A stretch of DNA of 64,000 bases from Bremerella sp. P1 (GTDB lineage: Bacteria > Planctomycetota > Planctomycetia > Pirellulales > Pirellulaceae), in NCBI RefSeq assembly GCF_028748185.1, contig NZ_CP118164.1:4737814-4801813 (forward strand). The letters run 5' to 3'. The notes under the pieces were generated by a model. It was not told the origin of the DNA. It ran no database searches and worked only from the letters and a program-made list of their open reading frames with translations. A program made the translations under genes and the position numbers. Shown piece by piece: positions 52,918 through 61,664 of the stretch (positions are counted from its first letter, which is position 1; each line of letters starts with the position of its first letter).

Positions 52918-54261
52918 TCAGGAAGAAGAAATCGCCGCCTTCAGGTGTTCGAGCCCTTTGCTTAACACCGGGTCGATTTCAGAAAGTTCCGGTTGTGGGG
53001 CAGGCGGGTGTGGAATGATCGTATCCTGATCTCGCAGTCGACGGTAGGTATGGTAGGCCACTTTCTGTTCTCGGCTCATCTTCACGTCCATGCCATCGTC
53101 GGGGGAAACGCCCCACTTGTCGCTTTCGGTATCCCCTTCAAAGCGGTGGATCTTCTCGCCGCTGGGGCGCTGGTATCCAGCAGTTGTAAGCTTTAAGGCG
53201 CTCTTGCCTTCCTCTAGCTCGATGATGTTCTGAACGCTGCCCTTGCCCCAACTGCGTTCGCCGATAATCGTTGCTCGATCGTGGTCTTGTAGGCAGGCCG
53301 AGAGTATCTCGCTGGCACTAGCGCTGTAGTGGTCGATCAGAACGACCATGGGGAAGTCAGGCAGTGTCCCGTCCTTCTCAGCGGTCCAGACCCGTTTCGG
53401 TGAATTACGTCCTTCGGTGCTGACGATCTTGCCTTCGTCGATAAACATGTCGCAGATCTCAACCGCAGAAGTGAGAAGACCACCAGGATTCGATCGAAGA
53501 TCAAGCACAAGCCCCTTCATGCCGTCGTCTAACAGTCGGGTGATTGCCTGATGCAAATCGTCGGCGGTGTGCCGGCTGAACGCCGAGACCCGCACGTACC
53601 CGATCTTGTCGGCGTGATCGAACATGAAGTCCCAGTTGCCGCCTTCCAGCCGTTCGTCACCCAGGACCGTTTCGATCTGGACCATTTCGCGGCGGACATT
53701 GACTTTTTCACTGCTGAAGGTGCTCGGGTGATAGACCGTCATCGTAACTTCGGTGCCGACCGGGCCTTTCAGCTTCTTGATGGCATCGTCAATTGAAAGA
53801 CCCTTGGTCTCTTCCCCTTCAATGTGGGTGATGCGATCGCCGGCAATAATCCCGGCCTCGTAGGCCGGTGTACCAAACAGAGGACTGGTCACCACCAATT
53901 GCCCGTCCCGTGTTGAAATTTGAATGCCGATACCGCCGAATTCACTTTCCACGCCGGTCTTAAAGCGTTCGAGATCTTCCGGGGCGATGTAATTGGAATA
54001 GGGGTCCAGCTTGGAGATCACTCCCCGGATGGCTGCCTCCATCAACTCTCGGCGATCTACGTCTTTGACGTAATTCCGATCGACCTGGTCAAGCGTGTCC
54101 GCGAACAGCTGAATCAGCTCGACGTATTCTTCGTCGACGTTGGCGTAGACATTTTCGGGATCGGTTGGGTCTTCAGTCTTCGCGACTTCCACAGCGGATG
54201 CGAAGTTGGACGTTCCAAGAGTAAGAATCAGAACGAACAGGAAGCGGTAGTTCCACGGCAT
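52918..54261 (-). CDS. S41 C-terminal processing peptidase (CtpA/Prc-like)
   Basis: A 447-residue serine protease exported by a signal peptide (residues 1-23). A PDZ domain at about 110-180 (GIGIQISTRDGQLVVTSPLFGTPAYEAGI) is followed by the S41 domain: LRSNPGG, the catalytic Ser in DHYSASASEI (313-317) and Lys340 in GERSWGKGSVQ. It trims the C-termini of periplasmic proteins. The gene stands between DUF1207 upstream and tsaD downstream on the same strand (129 bp to the former, 16 bp to the latter). Confidence 0.93.
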   Translation of the reverse strand: MPWNYRFLFVLILTLGTSNFASAVEVAKTEDPTDPENVYANVDEEYVELIQLFADTLDQVDRNYVKDVDRRELMEAAIRGVISKLDPYSNYIAPEDLERFKTGVESEFGGIGIQISTRDGQLVVTSPLFGTPAYEAGIIAGDRITHIEGEETKGLSIDDAIKKLKGPVGTEVTMTVYHPSTFSSEKVNVRREMVQIETVLGDERLEGGNWDFMFDHADKIGYVRVSAFSRHTADDLHQAITRLLDDGMKGLVLDLRSNPGGLLTSAVEICDMFIDEGKIVSTEGRNSPKRVWTAEKDGTLPDFPMVVLIDHYSASASEILSACLQDHDRATIIGERSWGKGSVQNIIELEEGKSALKLTTAGYQRPSGEKIHRFEGDTESDKWGVSPDDGMDVKMSREQKVAYHTYRRLRDQDTIIPHPPAPQPELSEIDPVLSKGLEHLKAAISSS

Positions 54262-54390
54262 GGAATGACATCCTCACCTGAATGATTGTTGGACTTGCGC
54301 GAAAAGGATCGAACAGCGCGCAATGATGACCTGGGAGAAATTATAGGACCCAGGGAAAAATGCGGCAATTGAAAGACTGGCGGCTGGCGA

Positions 54391-55494
54391 CTAGAAGTCG
54401 TACCAAATGCCGAAGCCGATTTGCTGCTCCCACTCGTCGTAGAACGAGTTTTGCGTGCTCTCGCCATTGTGATAATGGAATCCTAGGCGAAGGGTTCTGC
54501 CAGGAATATCACCGACCCAGGCCCAACCGGCCTGCACGACAAAGCTTCCACCGAAGTTCACTTCCTCGCGAAGTTGGCTTCCGACTGCAACGAAAGGTTC
54601 GCCCCACGGGCCGGTACGCTCGTTGGGGGCCCACTCGATACCGAATTGGAATTCCCAAGGATCGGCCACTTTGTGATAGAAGGCCCAACCCACTTCTCCG
54701 TACACACGTAGCCGTGTCGTGAAGTAATACGAATGCCCAAAGATGATTAGGTCATGGGCATAATTCAAGCGATCGAATCCAGGGTTCTTGAGCAGAAACT
54801 CGTCGCCAAGATGCGAACTCAAGTGGTAGTAGCCAAAACGCGAACGATGACGCGGGTCGGCGGCGTAGCTCCAGGTGAGTTGCGTACCGGCGCGGAAATC
54901 GGCTGCGCGGACGTCCACGTCTTCCGGAATGTCGAGACGGACGTGTGCTGAGCCTTCAACATCCCATTGAAAACCATCGGAGAGAAACGTCGAATCACGA
55001 CCGTATCGCAAGACACCAAAGCGACCACCCAGGTTGCCATCGAGCATCCAGTTGTCGTCGGTAATCTTGATGAGATGTGCCGCCAAACGAGACTCTTTTT
55101 GCCCGGCCAGATAGGATTTGTAGACCATTCCGGCGGGAAGGACTGTCCATTCGTACGGAGCGTTTTCGTCGACCATCGCGATCGGTCGCTCGTAGTACGA
55201 CTCGGTATAAGTAGGTTCGACCCACTGAGCTTGGCTAGGACCGGGCTGATTGATCATCGTCAATCCGCCATCGATAACGGGTTGTCCAAGAGGGCTCTCG
55301 TAGGCAACCGCCTGGATTTGAGGTGCCCGTTCATCTGTGGGAAAATCAAGAATGGGTTCCAGGTACTGGGAGCGTTGTCCCGGGAATATATTCGTTGGGT
55401 CCGGCCAGCCGAGTCCGCTCTGCGCACGAGCCAGCGAGGGCAGTGCGAGACTGCAAAGAATCAGAATGAATGCGAACCGGACGTGAAATTTCAT
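54391..55494 (-). CDS. DUF1207 family protein, outer-membrane barrel-like
   Basis: A 367-residue exported protein (signal peptide 1-24, MKFHVRFAFILILCSLALPSLARA). After a low-complexity segment (25-110), TVLPAGMVYKSYLAGQKESRLA matches the DUF1207 opening, and the rest consists of amphipathic strands with many aromatic residues, ending ...GIWYDF, as outer-membrane barrels do. Role unknown. ATG 55494 starts the signal peptide. It is the first gene of the likely operon DUF1207-ctp-tsaD and diverges from the DUF77 gene with 196 bp in between. Confidence 0.85.
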   Translation of the reverse strand: MKFHVRFAFILILCSLALPSLARAQSGLGWPDPTNIFPGQRSQYLEPILDFPTDERAPQIQAVAYESPLGQPVIDGGLTMINQPGPSQAQWVEPTYTESYYERPIAMVDENAPYEWTVLPAGMVYKSYLAGQKESRLAAHLIKITDDNWMLDGNLGGRFGVLRYGRDSTFLSDGFQWDVEGSAHVRLDIPEDVDVRAADFRAGTQLTWSYAADPRHRSRFGYYHLSSHLGDEFLLKNPGFDRLNYAHDLIIFGHSYYFTTRLRVYGEVGWAFYHKVADPWEFQFGIEWAPNERTGPWGEPFVAVGSQLREEVNFGGSFVVQAGWAWVGDIPGRTLRLGFHYHNGESTQNSFYDEWEQQIGFGIWYDF

Positions 55495-55690
55495 CGCAAG
55501 GTGGGGAGTACCTGATAGCATTTTGTTTAATACATCCGCGATAACCATGCTTATCGGCACAATTGGGCATCGAGGATGACAGCGAAGTGTAGCGAGGTGC
55601 GAAGCGGACCCCAAGATCACTTTTTATCAAAATAGTGCATCGGTAAACTAAATTCGAGCACTCGTAGTTTTTAGACAAGAAACGGCTTCT

Positions 55691-56023
55691 ATGGTTCTCT
55701 TAGAGTTCAGTATGTCTCCTCTCAATAAGGGAGATTCGGTGAGCGAATACGTCGCTCGAAGTTTGAAAATTATCGCTGCTAGCGGGCTCGATTACCGCTT
55801 GCACGCGATGGGTACGATCATCGAAGGAGAAATTGATCAGGTGCTAGCTGTGATGCAGAAGTGCCTGGAGGCGATGGCCGAGGACTGCGATCGCGTGACG
55901 TGTACAGCCAAGCTGGACTATCGCCGAGGTTATCAAGGTCGCCTCGAAACGAAGGTGAACAGCGTATTGGCAAAGGTAGATGGTTCCTTGAAGACGATTC
56001 AGCCACCCAGTAAGTCGGAATAG
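55691..56023 (+). CDS. Thiamine-binding MTH1187/YkoF-type (DUF77) protein
   Basis: A 110-residue protein: VLLEFSMSPLNKGDSVSEYVARSLKIIAASGLDYRLHAMGTIIEG. This is the DUF77 signature, a ferredoxin-like fold that binds thiamine or hydroxymethylpyrimidine in characterised relatives. The mechanism is unknown. ATG 55691 starts the conserved VLLEFS. It leads a three-gene operon; lhgO follows after 14 bp. Confidence 0.88.
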   Translation: MVLLEFSMSPLNKGDSVSEYVARSLKIIAASGLDYRLHAMGTIIEGEIDQVLAVMQKCLEAMAEDCDRVTCTAKLDYRRGYQGRLETKVNSVLAKVDGSLKTIQPPSKSE

Positions 56024-56037
56024 GAATCGACATCGGT

Positions 56038-57246
56038 ATGGAAACGCCTGAAGTAAACGTCGTTGTTGTGGGGGGCGGCATTATCGGTCTGGCGACCGCT
56101 CACCAGATCATGCTGCGTTTTCCCGATCATCAAGTCATCGTGCTTGAGAAAGAGAAGGTGCTCGCCCAGCACCAGTCGGGGCGTAACTCGGGGGTACTGC
56201 ATTCAGGGATTTATTACCAGCCAGGCTCGTTGAAGTCGATCAATTGCCGGGAAGGGCGATTGGCAATGCAAACCTTCTGCGAGCACAACGACATTCCCCA
56301 CGAAGTTTGCGGAAAGGTGATTGTCGCCACCGAAGAAAATGAACTAGGCCGTCTCGACGAGATCTACCGGCGGGGCCATAAGAATGGCGTTGATTGTGCC
56401 AAGCTGAACGCGGACCAATTACGGGCGATCGAACCGTATTGCCGCGGAATCGCTGCTGTCCACGTTAAAGCAGCTGGGATCGTCGACTATCGTCGCGTCT
56501 GCTTTCGGCTCTGCGAGCTGATTCTCGAGAATGGTGGCGAGATTCATACCGATACGCAATTGCTTGGTGTGTCGAACGTCAGCAACCAAATTGTGATCGA
56601 AACCAGCAAGGGAGCGTTTCAGACTTCGCTTTTAGTAAATTGCGCCGGCCTGCAGAGTGATCGAGTTGCAAAGATGTGTGGGCATCAGCCTGAAGTGAAA
56701 ATCGTTCCATTTCGAGGTGAATACTACGAGCTTTCCGAGAAGGCAGAGCATCTGTGTCGGAACCTTATTTACCCCGTTCCCGACCCAGCGTTTCCCTTTC
56801 TCGGCATCCATGTTACGCGAACGATTTTTGGAAGTGTCGAATGCGGCCCGAACGCGGTTCTGGCGTTTGCTCGCGAGGGTTACCGGAAATGGGATGTCAA
56901 CTTGCGAGATCTGTGGGATGCCGTGGGATATCGTGGTTTTCATAAGCTTGCCGCCAAGCATTGGAGTGTCGGCTTCGAGGAGATTCGTCGTTCCTACTTC
57001 CAATCCGCGTTTCTTTCCTCGCTTCAGCGTCTGATTCCAGCTGTAAGGGGTAAAGATCTTATCGCTGCCCCCGCCGGTGTTCGAGCTCAGGCCGTACGCA
57101 AGGATGGGACCCTGGTCGATGACTTCGTCTTCCAAAAGGAAGGGAATTTCATTCACGTTCTAAATGCTCCCAGCCCAGCTGCGACCGCTTCGTTGAATAT
57201 TGGAGCATTCATTGCCGAGCAGTCGGCCGATGTTTTGAACACTTAG
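56038..57246 (+). CDS. lhgO: L-2-hydroxyglutarate oxidase LhgO
   Basis: A 402-residue FAD-dependent oxidase. VNVVVVGGGIIGLATAHQIM is the dinucleotide-binding motif; QHQSGRNSGVLHSGIYYQPGSLKS is the LhgO signature. The C-terminal domain is present (AAPAGVRAQAVRKDGTLVDDFVF, AATASLNIGAFIAEQ). It converts L-2-hydroxyglutarate to 2-oxoglutarate, repairing a metabolic side product. Second gene of the operon with DUF77 and rtcB; ATG 56038 follows GGAA. Confidence 0.93.
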   Translation: METPEVNVVVVGGGIIGLATAHQIMLRFPDHQVIVLEKEKVLAQHQSGRNSGVLHSGIYYQPGSLKSINCREGRLAMQTFCEHNDIPHEVCGKVIVATEENELGRLDEIYRRGHKNGVDCAKLNADQLRAIEPYCRGIAAVHVKAAGIVDYRRVCFRLCELILENGGEIHTDTQLLGVSNVSNQIVIETSKGAFQTSLLVNCAGLQSDRVAKMCGHQPEVKIVPFRGEYYELSEKAEHLCRNLIYPVPDPAFPFLGIHVTRTIFGSVECGPNAVLAFAREGYRKWDVNLRDLWDAVGYRGFHKLAAKHWSVGFEEIRRSYFQSAFLSSLQRLIPAVRGKDLIAAPAGVRAQAVRKDGTLVDDFVFQKEGNFIHVLNAPSPAATASLNIGAFIAEQSADVLNT

Positions 57247-57321
57247 GTGCGAACCTCAAGGTGCCCAAAGGGGACTAATGCGTTCAAATAAGGAAATGAA
57301 CGAAAGAAAGAAGGAGGCGTT

Positions 57322-58722
57322 ATGAATCGCCGTCAGTTAACGCAGTTGGGAGTTCCGGAATATGCTTTGACCGAAGCCGTTAAAGCGGTGTCGTGTGCGG
57401 CCACCACGCATGGTTTGCGTGGCGCTGACTTGAAGCGGCAGGTAAAAGAAGTTCTTGCTGCGCCGGACCACTTTGTAAATGATCCGTGCTACGGACCGTT
57501 TGCCGCTGCGCTAACGGAAAACCAGACGGTTGAGCCGCTTCACGAAAAGGTCGAATACCGCACCTGGGGTGACGACATCGAAGAGATGGCTCACGCGCAG
57601 ATGAGAGAAGCATGTAAGTTGCCGCACGCAGCAGGTGCTGCGCTTATGCCGGATGCGCACTTGGGATATGGTCTGCCGATCGGCGGCGTGTTGGCTCTGG
57701 AAGGGGCCGTTGTGCCGTACGCGGTGGGTGTCGATATCGCATGCCGCATGAAGCTCAGTGTCTTGGATATGAAGCTGGAAACGCTCGATTCTCGCTTTGA
57801 TGACTACTGCCGTGCTCTCGAAAAGGGAACGCGGTTCGGCGTTGGTTCGGTTCACAAGAAGCCGCAGCAGCATGACGTCATGGACGAAAACTGGAACATC
57901 ACCAAGGTGACGCGCCAGTCGAAGGACAAGGCGTGGCAGCAGTTGGGTACGTCTGGTTCAGGAAATCACTTCGTAGAATTCGGTGTTCTGACGATTGGCG
58001 AAGGTGGCGTGTCGGAAGATTCGTTCGCCTTGGACCCGGGAGAATACGTTGCGCTGTTGAGCCATAGCGGAAGCCGTGGTGCAGGGGCAGCCGTTTGCAG
58101 CACCTACAGCAACATTGCGCGTACCAAGTTGCCGAAGAAGTATGAATCGCTAAAGAACCTGGCATGGTTGACTTTGGATAGTGAAGAAGGTCAGGAGTAT
58201 TGGGAAGCCATGAACCTGATGGGACGCTATGCAGCAGCGAACCATGAAGTGATCCACCGCCTGGTAAGTGAGCTAGTTGGTGCCGAGATCGTTGCTGGCG
58301 TCGAGAACCATCACAACTTTGCCTGGAAGGAGTTGCACGATGGACGTGAAATGATCGTCCATCGAAAAGGCGCAACTCCTGCCGGCAAGGGTGTACTGGG
58401 GGTTATTCCTGGTTCCATGGGTACGCCTGGATTCGTAGTGCGTGGTAAAGGAGAAGCGAGTAGCTTCGACTCGGCCTCGCATGGCGCAGGTCGTTGTATG
58501 TCGCGAAAGAAGGCGAACGATACGTTCCGCATTCAGAATACGCGGCAGGAACTGAAGGAAAAGGGCGTACACATCCTGTCGGCGGGATCGGATGAAGTCC
58601 CTGGAGTCTACAAAGACATCCATGAAGTGATGGCGTCTCAGAGCGATCTGGTCGACATCATGGGGCGCTTTGATCCGAAGATTGTTAAAATGTGCGGCGA
58701 CGGAAGCCGGGCCGAGGATTAA
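57322..58722 (+). CDS. rtcB: RNA-splicing ligase RtcB
   Basis: A 466-residue tRNA/RNA ligase that joins 2',3'-cyclic phosphate or 3'-phosphate ends to 5'-OH using GTP and Mn2+. Typical blocks: MPDAHLGYGLPIGGVLA, VGVDIACRMKLSV, GTSGSGNHFVEFG, LLSHSGSRGAG, VENHHNFAW and the GMP-accepting H387 in ASHGAGRCMSR. Length is normal for the longer RtcB type. No RtcR/archease gene is next to it. It is 75 bp downstream of lhgO; ATG 57322 with GGAGGCGTT upstream. Confidence 0.95.
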   Translation: MNRRQLTQLGVPEYALTEAVKAVSCAATTHGLRGADLKRQVKEVLAAPDHFVNDPCYGPFAAALTENQTVEPLHEKVEYRTWGDDIEEMAHAQMREACKLPHAAGAALMPDAHLGYGLPIGGVLALEGAVVPYAVGVDIACRMKLSVLDMKLETLDSRFDDYCRALEKGTRFGVGSVHKKPQQHDVMDENWNITKVTRQSKDKAWQQLGTSGSGNHFVEFGVLTIGEGGVSEDSFALDPGEYVALLSHSGSRGAGAAVCSTYSNIARTKLPKKYESLKNLAWLTLDSEEGQEYWEAMNLMGRYAAANHEVIHRLVSELVGAEIVAGVENHHNFAWKELHDGREMIVHRKGATPAGKGVLGVIPGSMGTPGFVVRGKGEASSFDSASHGAGRCMSRKKANDTFRIQNTRQELKEKGVHILSAGSDEVPGVYKDIHEVMASQSDLVDIMGRFDPKIVKMCGDGSRAED

Positions 58723-58738
58723 CTCGGCCTCAGGCTTC
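58703..58738. terminator. Hairpin at the rtcB stop
   Basis: GAAGCC-G-GGCCGAG (58703-58716) pairs with CTCGGCC-TCA-GGCTTC (58723-58738) around the loop GATTAA, which contains the stop codon. No T-run. It stands between convergent rtcB and sulfatase genes. Confidence 0.5.
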
Positions 58739-58761
58739 AAGCTGCTTCTACGCAATTGCCC

Positions 58762-60237
58762 CTAGTCGATTTCCGGGATTGGGGCATCCTTCTCAATCTT
58801 CTCCCCTTCCCAAATCGCAATGCCATCGGTGTACGTCAGCACGCGATGCTTGCTGTTGGGAGCTGGCATCTTGCTTTTGGGCGGCAAGAATCGACTGAGT
58901 TCTTCCACCACCGCTGCGTATTTCTTATCGCCTGCGATGTTAGTCCACTCGTTGGGATCGGACTGCATGTCGTACAGTTCCTGCGAACCATCAGCGTATT
59001 GAATGAAACGCCAATTCTCGGTGCGGATGCCATGATTGTCATGGTTGTGGGTTGTAATCGCGGGGAACTCGCGTTTCGTGTTCGCATTCTTCAACTGCGG
59101 AGTGAGCGAGTGCCCTTCCAGTCCTTCAGGCTGCTGCAACCCAGTCAGATCACTCAGGGTTGGATAGATGTCGAGTAGTTCCGCAGGTTGCGTGCAGCGC
59201 TGGCCAGCGGTGACACCAGGACCGGCGAAGATAAGAGGGACGCGGGTACCGTCATCCCACAACGTATTCTTGCCGGTGATCTCTTTCTCGCCGATGTGCC
59301 AACCATGATCAGACCAGAGAACGATGATCGTGTTGTCCGCATAGCCGTTTTGCTCGAGTGCAGCGATGACACGACCAATCTGGGCATCGACAAAGCTGGT
59401 GCAGGCAAGGTAACTGCGAGTCAGGTTCTTCCACTGGTCGGCTTCCTTTAAGAACTTCAAGCGAGGTTCAGGCAGCTTCCAGTGCAAATACCAGCTAAAA
59501 CGTGGTGTATCGGCGCGGTCGTCAGCGATGATCTCTGGGACTTTTAGCTCGTTTTCGGGATGTAGATCAAACCACTCTTGCGTCGCGTAACACGGGACGT
59601 GAGGCAGGAAGAAACCCACCGACAAACAAAACGGTTCTTGGGGCTTCTCATTAAGCGTCTTTACTGCCCACGACGCGACGTGGTAGTCCCCTTTGTCTTC
59701 ATCTTTGTGAGGAAAGACACCCCAGTCGACTAGTGGATGGGCGGCCGGTGTTTTCACTAGTTTTTGTTTGGGCTTCACTCCGACCGAGGCTGGTGGACCA
59801 AGGACTTGGAACTCTTGGTCGTTCTTCTTGCGACCATATCCGCCGTGGTAAATCTTGCCTGTCGAATAGTTGGTATATCCATTGGCATGAAGATGCTGCG
59901 GCAGTGTCACCAGGTCAGCAAGTTCCGGGACATCACGAAACCAAGGAGACAGACCATAAATACCGGTCGACGAGGGACGACGGCCGGTCATGAGGCTCGT
60001 TCTCGAGGGATTGCACAATGGGGATTGGCAATGGGCATTGAGAAAAACGGTTCCGCGCGATGCAATGCGATCGATATGTGGTGTCTTGGCCTGCGGATGC
60101 CCGCCCAGACAGCCGATCCAGTCATTCTGGTCGTCGATAGAGATGAATAATATGTTGGGTTTCTTGGCCTCATCTGCCTGGACCACGGCGGTACTGGTCA
60201 AAATCAAACAGAAGGTGAAGCAGAGAAAGGTACGCAT
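58762..60237 (-). CDS. Exported sulfatase (arylsulfatase/iduronate-2-sulfatase-like)
   Basis: A 491-residue enzyme exported by a signal peptide (1-21). PNILFISIDDQNDWIGCLGG gives the metal-binding aspartates D35 and D36; the sulfatase signature C75-N-P-S-R79 in SPLCNPSRTSLMTGRRPS provides the cysteine converted to formylglycine. KYAAVVEELSRFLPP occurs at the C-terminus. The sequence of the signature and GKIYHGGYGRKKN resemble iduronate-2-sulfatase-type planctomycete enzymes. Cleavage of sulfate esters from marine polysaccharides is the likely role; the substrate is unknown. A maturase (anSME) gene is not in the window. Transcribed alone. Confidence 0.92.
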   Translation of the reverse strand: MRTFLCFTFCLILTSTAVVQADEAKKPNILFISIDDQNDWIGCLGGHPQAKTPHIDRIASRGTVFLNAHCQSPLCNPSRTSLMTGRRPSSTGIYGLSPWFRDVPELADLVTLPQHLHANGYTNYSTGKIYHGGYGRKKNDQEFQVLGPPASVGVKPKQKLVKTPAAHPLVDWGVFPHKDEDKGDYHVASWAVKTLNEKPQEPFCLSVGFFLPHVPCYATQEWFDLHPENELKVPEIIADDRADTPRFSWYLHWKLPEPRLKFLKEADQWKNLTRSYLACTSFVDAQIGRVIAALEQNGYADNTIIVLWSDHGWHIGEKEITGKNTLWDDGTRVPLIFAGPGVTAGQRCTQPAELLDIYPTLSDLTGLQQPEGLEGHSLTPQLKNANTKREFPAITTHNHDNHGIRTENWRFIQYADGSQELYDMQSDPNEWTNIAGDKKYAAVVEELSRFLPPKSKMPAPNSKHRVLTYTDGIAIWEGEKIEKDAPIPEID

Positions 60238-60346
60238 GAGGTTGCTCTAGTGTGAGGGATGATAGAAGAATTCGGAGAGAGGAATATTTATTTTAGACCA
60301 TCCGCGGACAGGAATCGAGCAAGCAAACGTATTCTGGCTTCGAACG

Positions 60347-60380
60347 AAAAAAGGCTCGATATCTTTCGATATCGAGCCTT
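60347..60380 (-). terminator. Terminator of the Cys/His-rich protein gene
   Basis: AAGGCTCGATATC (60351-60363) pairs perfectly with GATATCGAGCCTT (60368-60380), 4-nt loop; on the minus strand T-rich bases follow. It lies 24 bp past the stop. Confidence 0.92.
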
Positions 60381-60404
60381 GATTTGGCTTCTTGACGGCG
60401 GCTT

Positions 60405-61238
60405 CTAGTTGCCCATGCCGATCTCTTCACCGGCCGCATTGAGGGTTGGCTCTAGTTCGGCGTAAACCTTATCGAAGATGCCATTCGAGTAAGGCAGAGC
60501 TGGGTTTTCTACCCAAGCGGAAGCACGTGCCTGCTGATCAGGAATGTGCAGCATGTTGTAAGGACGGAAGTAGTAGTAGGTCTTGGGGTAAGCAACATAC
60601 GGGATGTGTGGGGTCATGTTGCCAGGAGCGTGCCAAGGGGATGGCAAGCAGTGGCGAGCGTAGAAACCGCCATGGCCGTGACCACATCCGTGGCAACCGC
60701 CATGACATCCACCATGGCAACCCAGGTTGCAGCCATGTGCTTTGTGGCAACCGCAAGAGTTGCAGCCGCTATTGCAAGTGCCACAGCCGCTGTTGCACGA
60801 GCTGCAACCAACATCACAAGACGTGTCGCTGCCGCAACCTACCGTCGTGTAGTCCTCGTGAGCGTTATACGAGCTCTTGCTGATGGTACTGTTGTTCATG
60901 CTTTGCAGCTGTATTGGTTTCGGAGCTGTTGGCATGGGTTGGGGGCTGACGCTATCCGAAGGAGAGACGTCTTGAAGCAGCGAAAAACCGCCATTTCTGG
61001 AGACGGTCGCGACTTTGATCGGCGTTTTGACCGCTGCACGGTTGGGTTCATAACCCACGGCTTTGATCATTCCGCCACCAGTTTGCTGGCTTAATTGCGA
61101 TGCTGGCATGACACCCAAAATAACGACAACGGGCTCAGCTTGCTCAGCAACAACAGGCTGCTGAAGTTTCACGACGGGGGCAGGTGTGCCACCCTCAGCA
61201 CCGAGAAGTACGGCAGCGATAACAAATACGGTGGTCAT
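60405..61238 (-). CDS. Cysteine/histidine-rich exported protein
   Basis: A 277-residue protein with a hydrophobic N-terminus (MTTVFVIAAVLLGAEGG) that may be a signal peptide or anchor. Residues about 135-190 are a dense Cys/Gly/His array: CGSDTSCDVGCSSCNSGCG, CNSCGCHKAHGC and the triplet-like CHGGCHGGCHGCGHGHGG, more than 15 cysteines in 55 residues. The array could bind metal or form a disulfide-linked network. The N-terminal part is Gln/Pro-rich and the C-terminal part Tyr/Pro-rich (YVAYPKTYYYFRPYNM). No family recognised; similar low-complexity proteins occur in planctomycetes. It diverges from the secretin gene with 426 bp between start codons and has a strong terminator. Confidence 0.6.
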   Translation of the reverse strand: MTTVFVIAAVLLGAEGGTPAPVVKLQQPVVAEQAEPVVVILGVMPASQLSQQTGGGMIKAVGYEPNRAAVKTPIKVATVSRNGGFSLLQDVSPSDSVSPQPMPTAPKPIQLQSMNNSTISKSSYNAHEDYTTVGCGSDTSCDVGCSSCNSGCGTCNSGCNSCGCHKAHGCNLGCHGGCHGGCHGCGHGHGGFYARHCLPSPWHAPGNMTPHIPYVAYPKTYYYFRPYNMLHIPDQQARASAWVENPALPYSNGIFDKVYAELEPTLNAAGEEIGMGN

Positions 61239-61664
61239 GGTAACTCAACCTTTGTTGGAGGATTGAGGGATGTGAGTTGGTGTCATGCGCAATGAACTGC
61301 GTCGTTGTTACGTTCGGCACTTTCCGATCCCTCTCTACGAAATTATCGTCTCGTCCGGTTGAGTCGCCGTAGAGCTCCTATTTTAACACGCAGTAATTGT
61401 TATAAGTAATAACTAGAGTCTAATCCTGACTCCCCAGCTGGCGTATGTTGCGCGGAACAACCCGTGTATTCCGAACGAGGTGTCATTTGAAGAACAATTC
61501 GTAATAGGGGCAAATACGGCTCAACTATCACAATCGGAATATCCGAAACCATAAGTGATCCACGTTCCGCCCTGACATCGGGTGGCGGGCGAGAATGACC
61601 CATTTGTATGCAGTCTTGCCGATCACGACCGTTTCCAACCAGCGTATGTGGTGGTAGGTATCCC
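61239..61664. other. Divergent regulatory region, Cys/His-rich gene / secretin
   Basis: 426 bp, no gene. An AT-rich stretch (61380-61420) includes GTTAT-AAGTA-ATAAC (61399-61413), a 5-bp inverted repeat of operator size. Both promoters must be here. An in-frame extension of the secretin to 61608 is not supported. Confidence 0.4.

Noticed and set aside
55495-55690. TPP riboswitch before the thiamine-binding DUF77 gene
   Set aside because: I looked for the conserved CUGAGA and ACCUGAUC-type blocks and found neither in this stretch.
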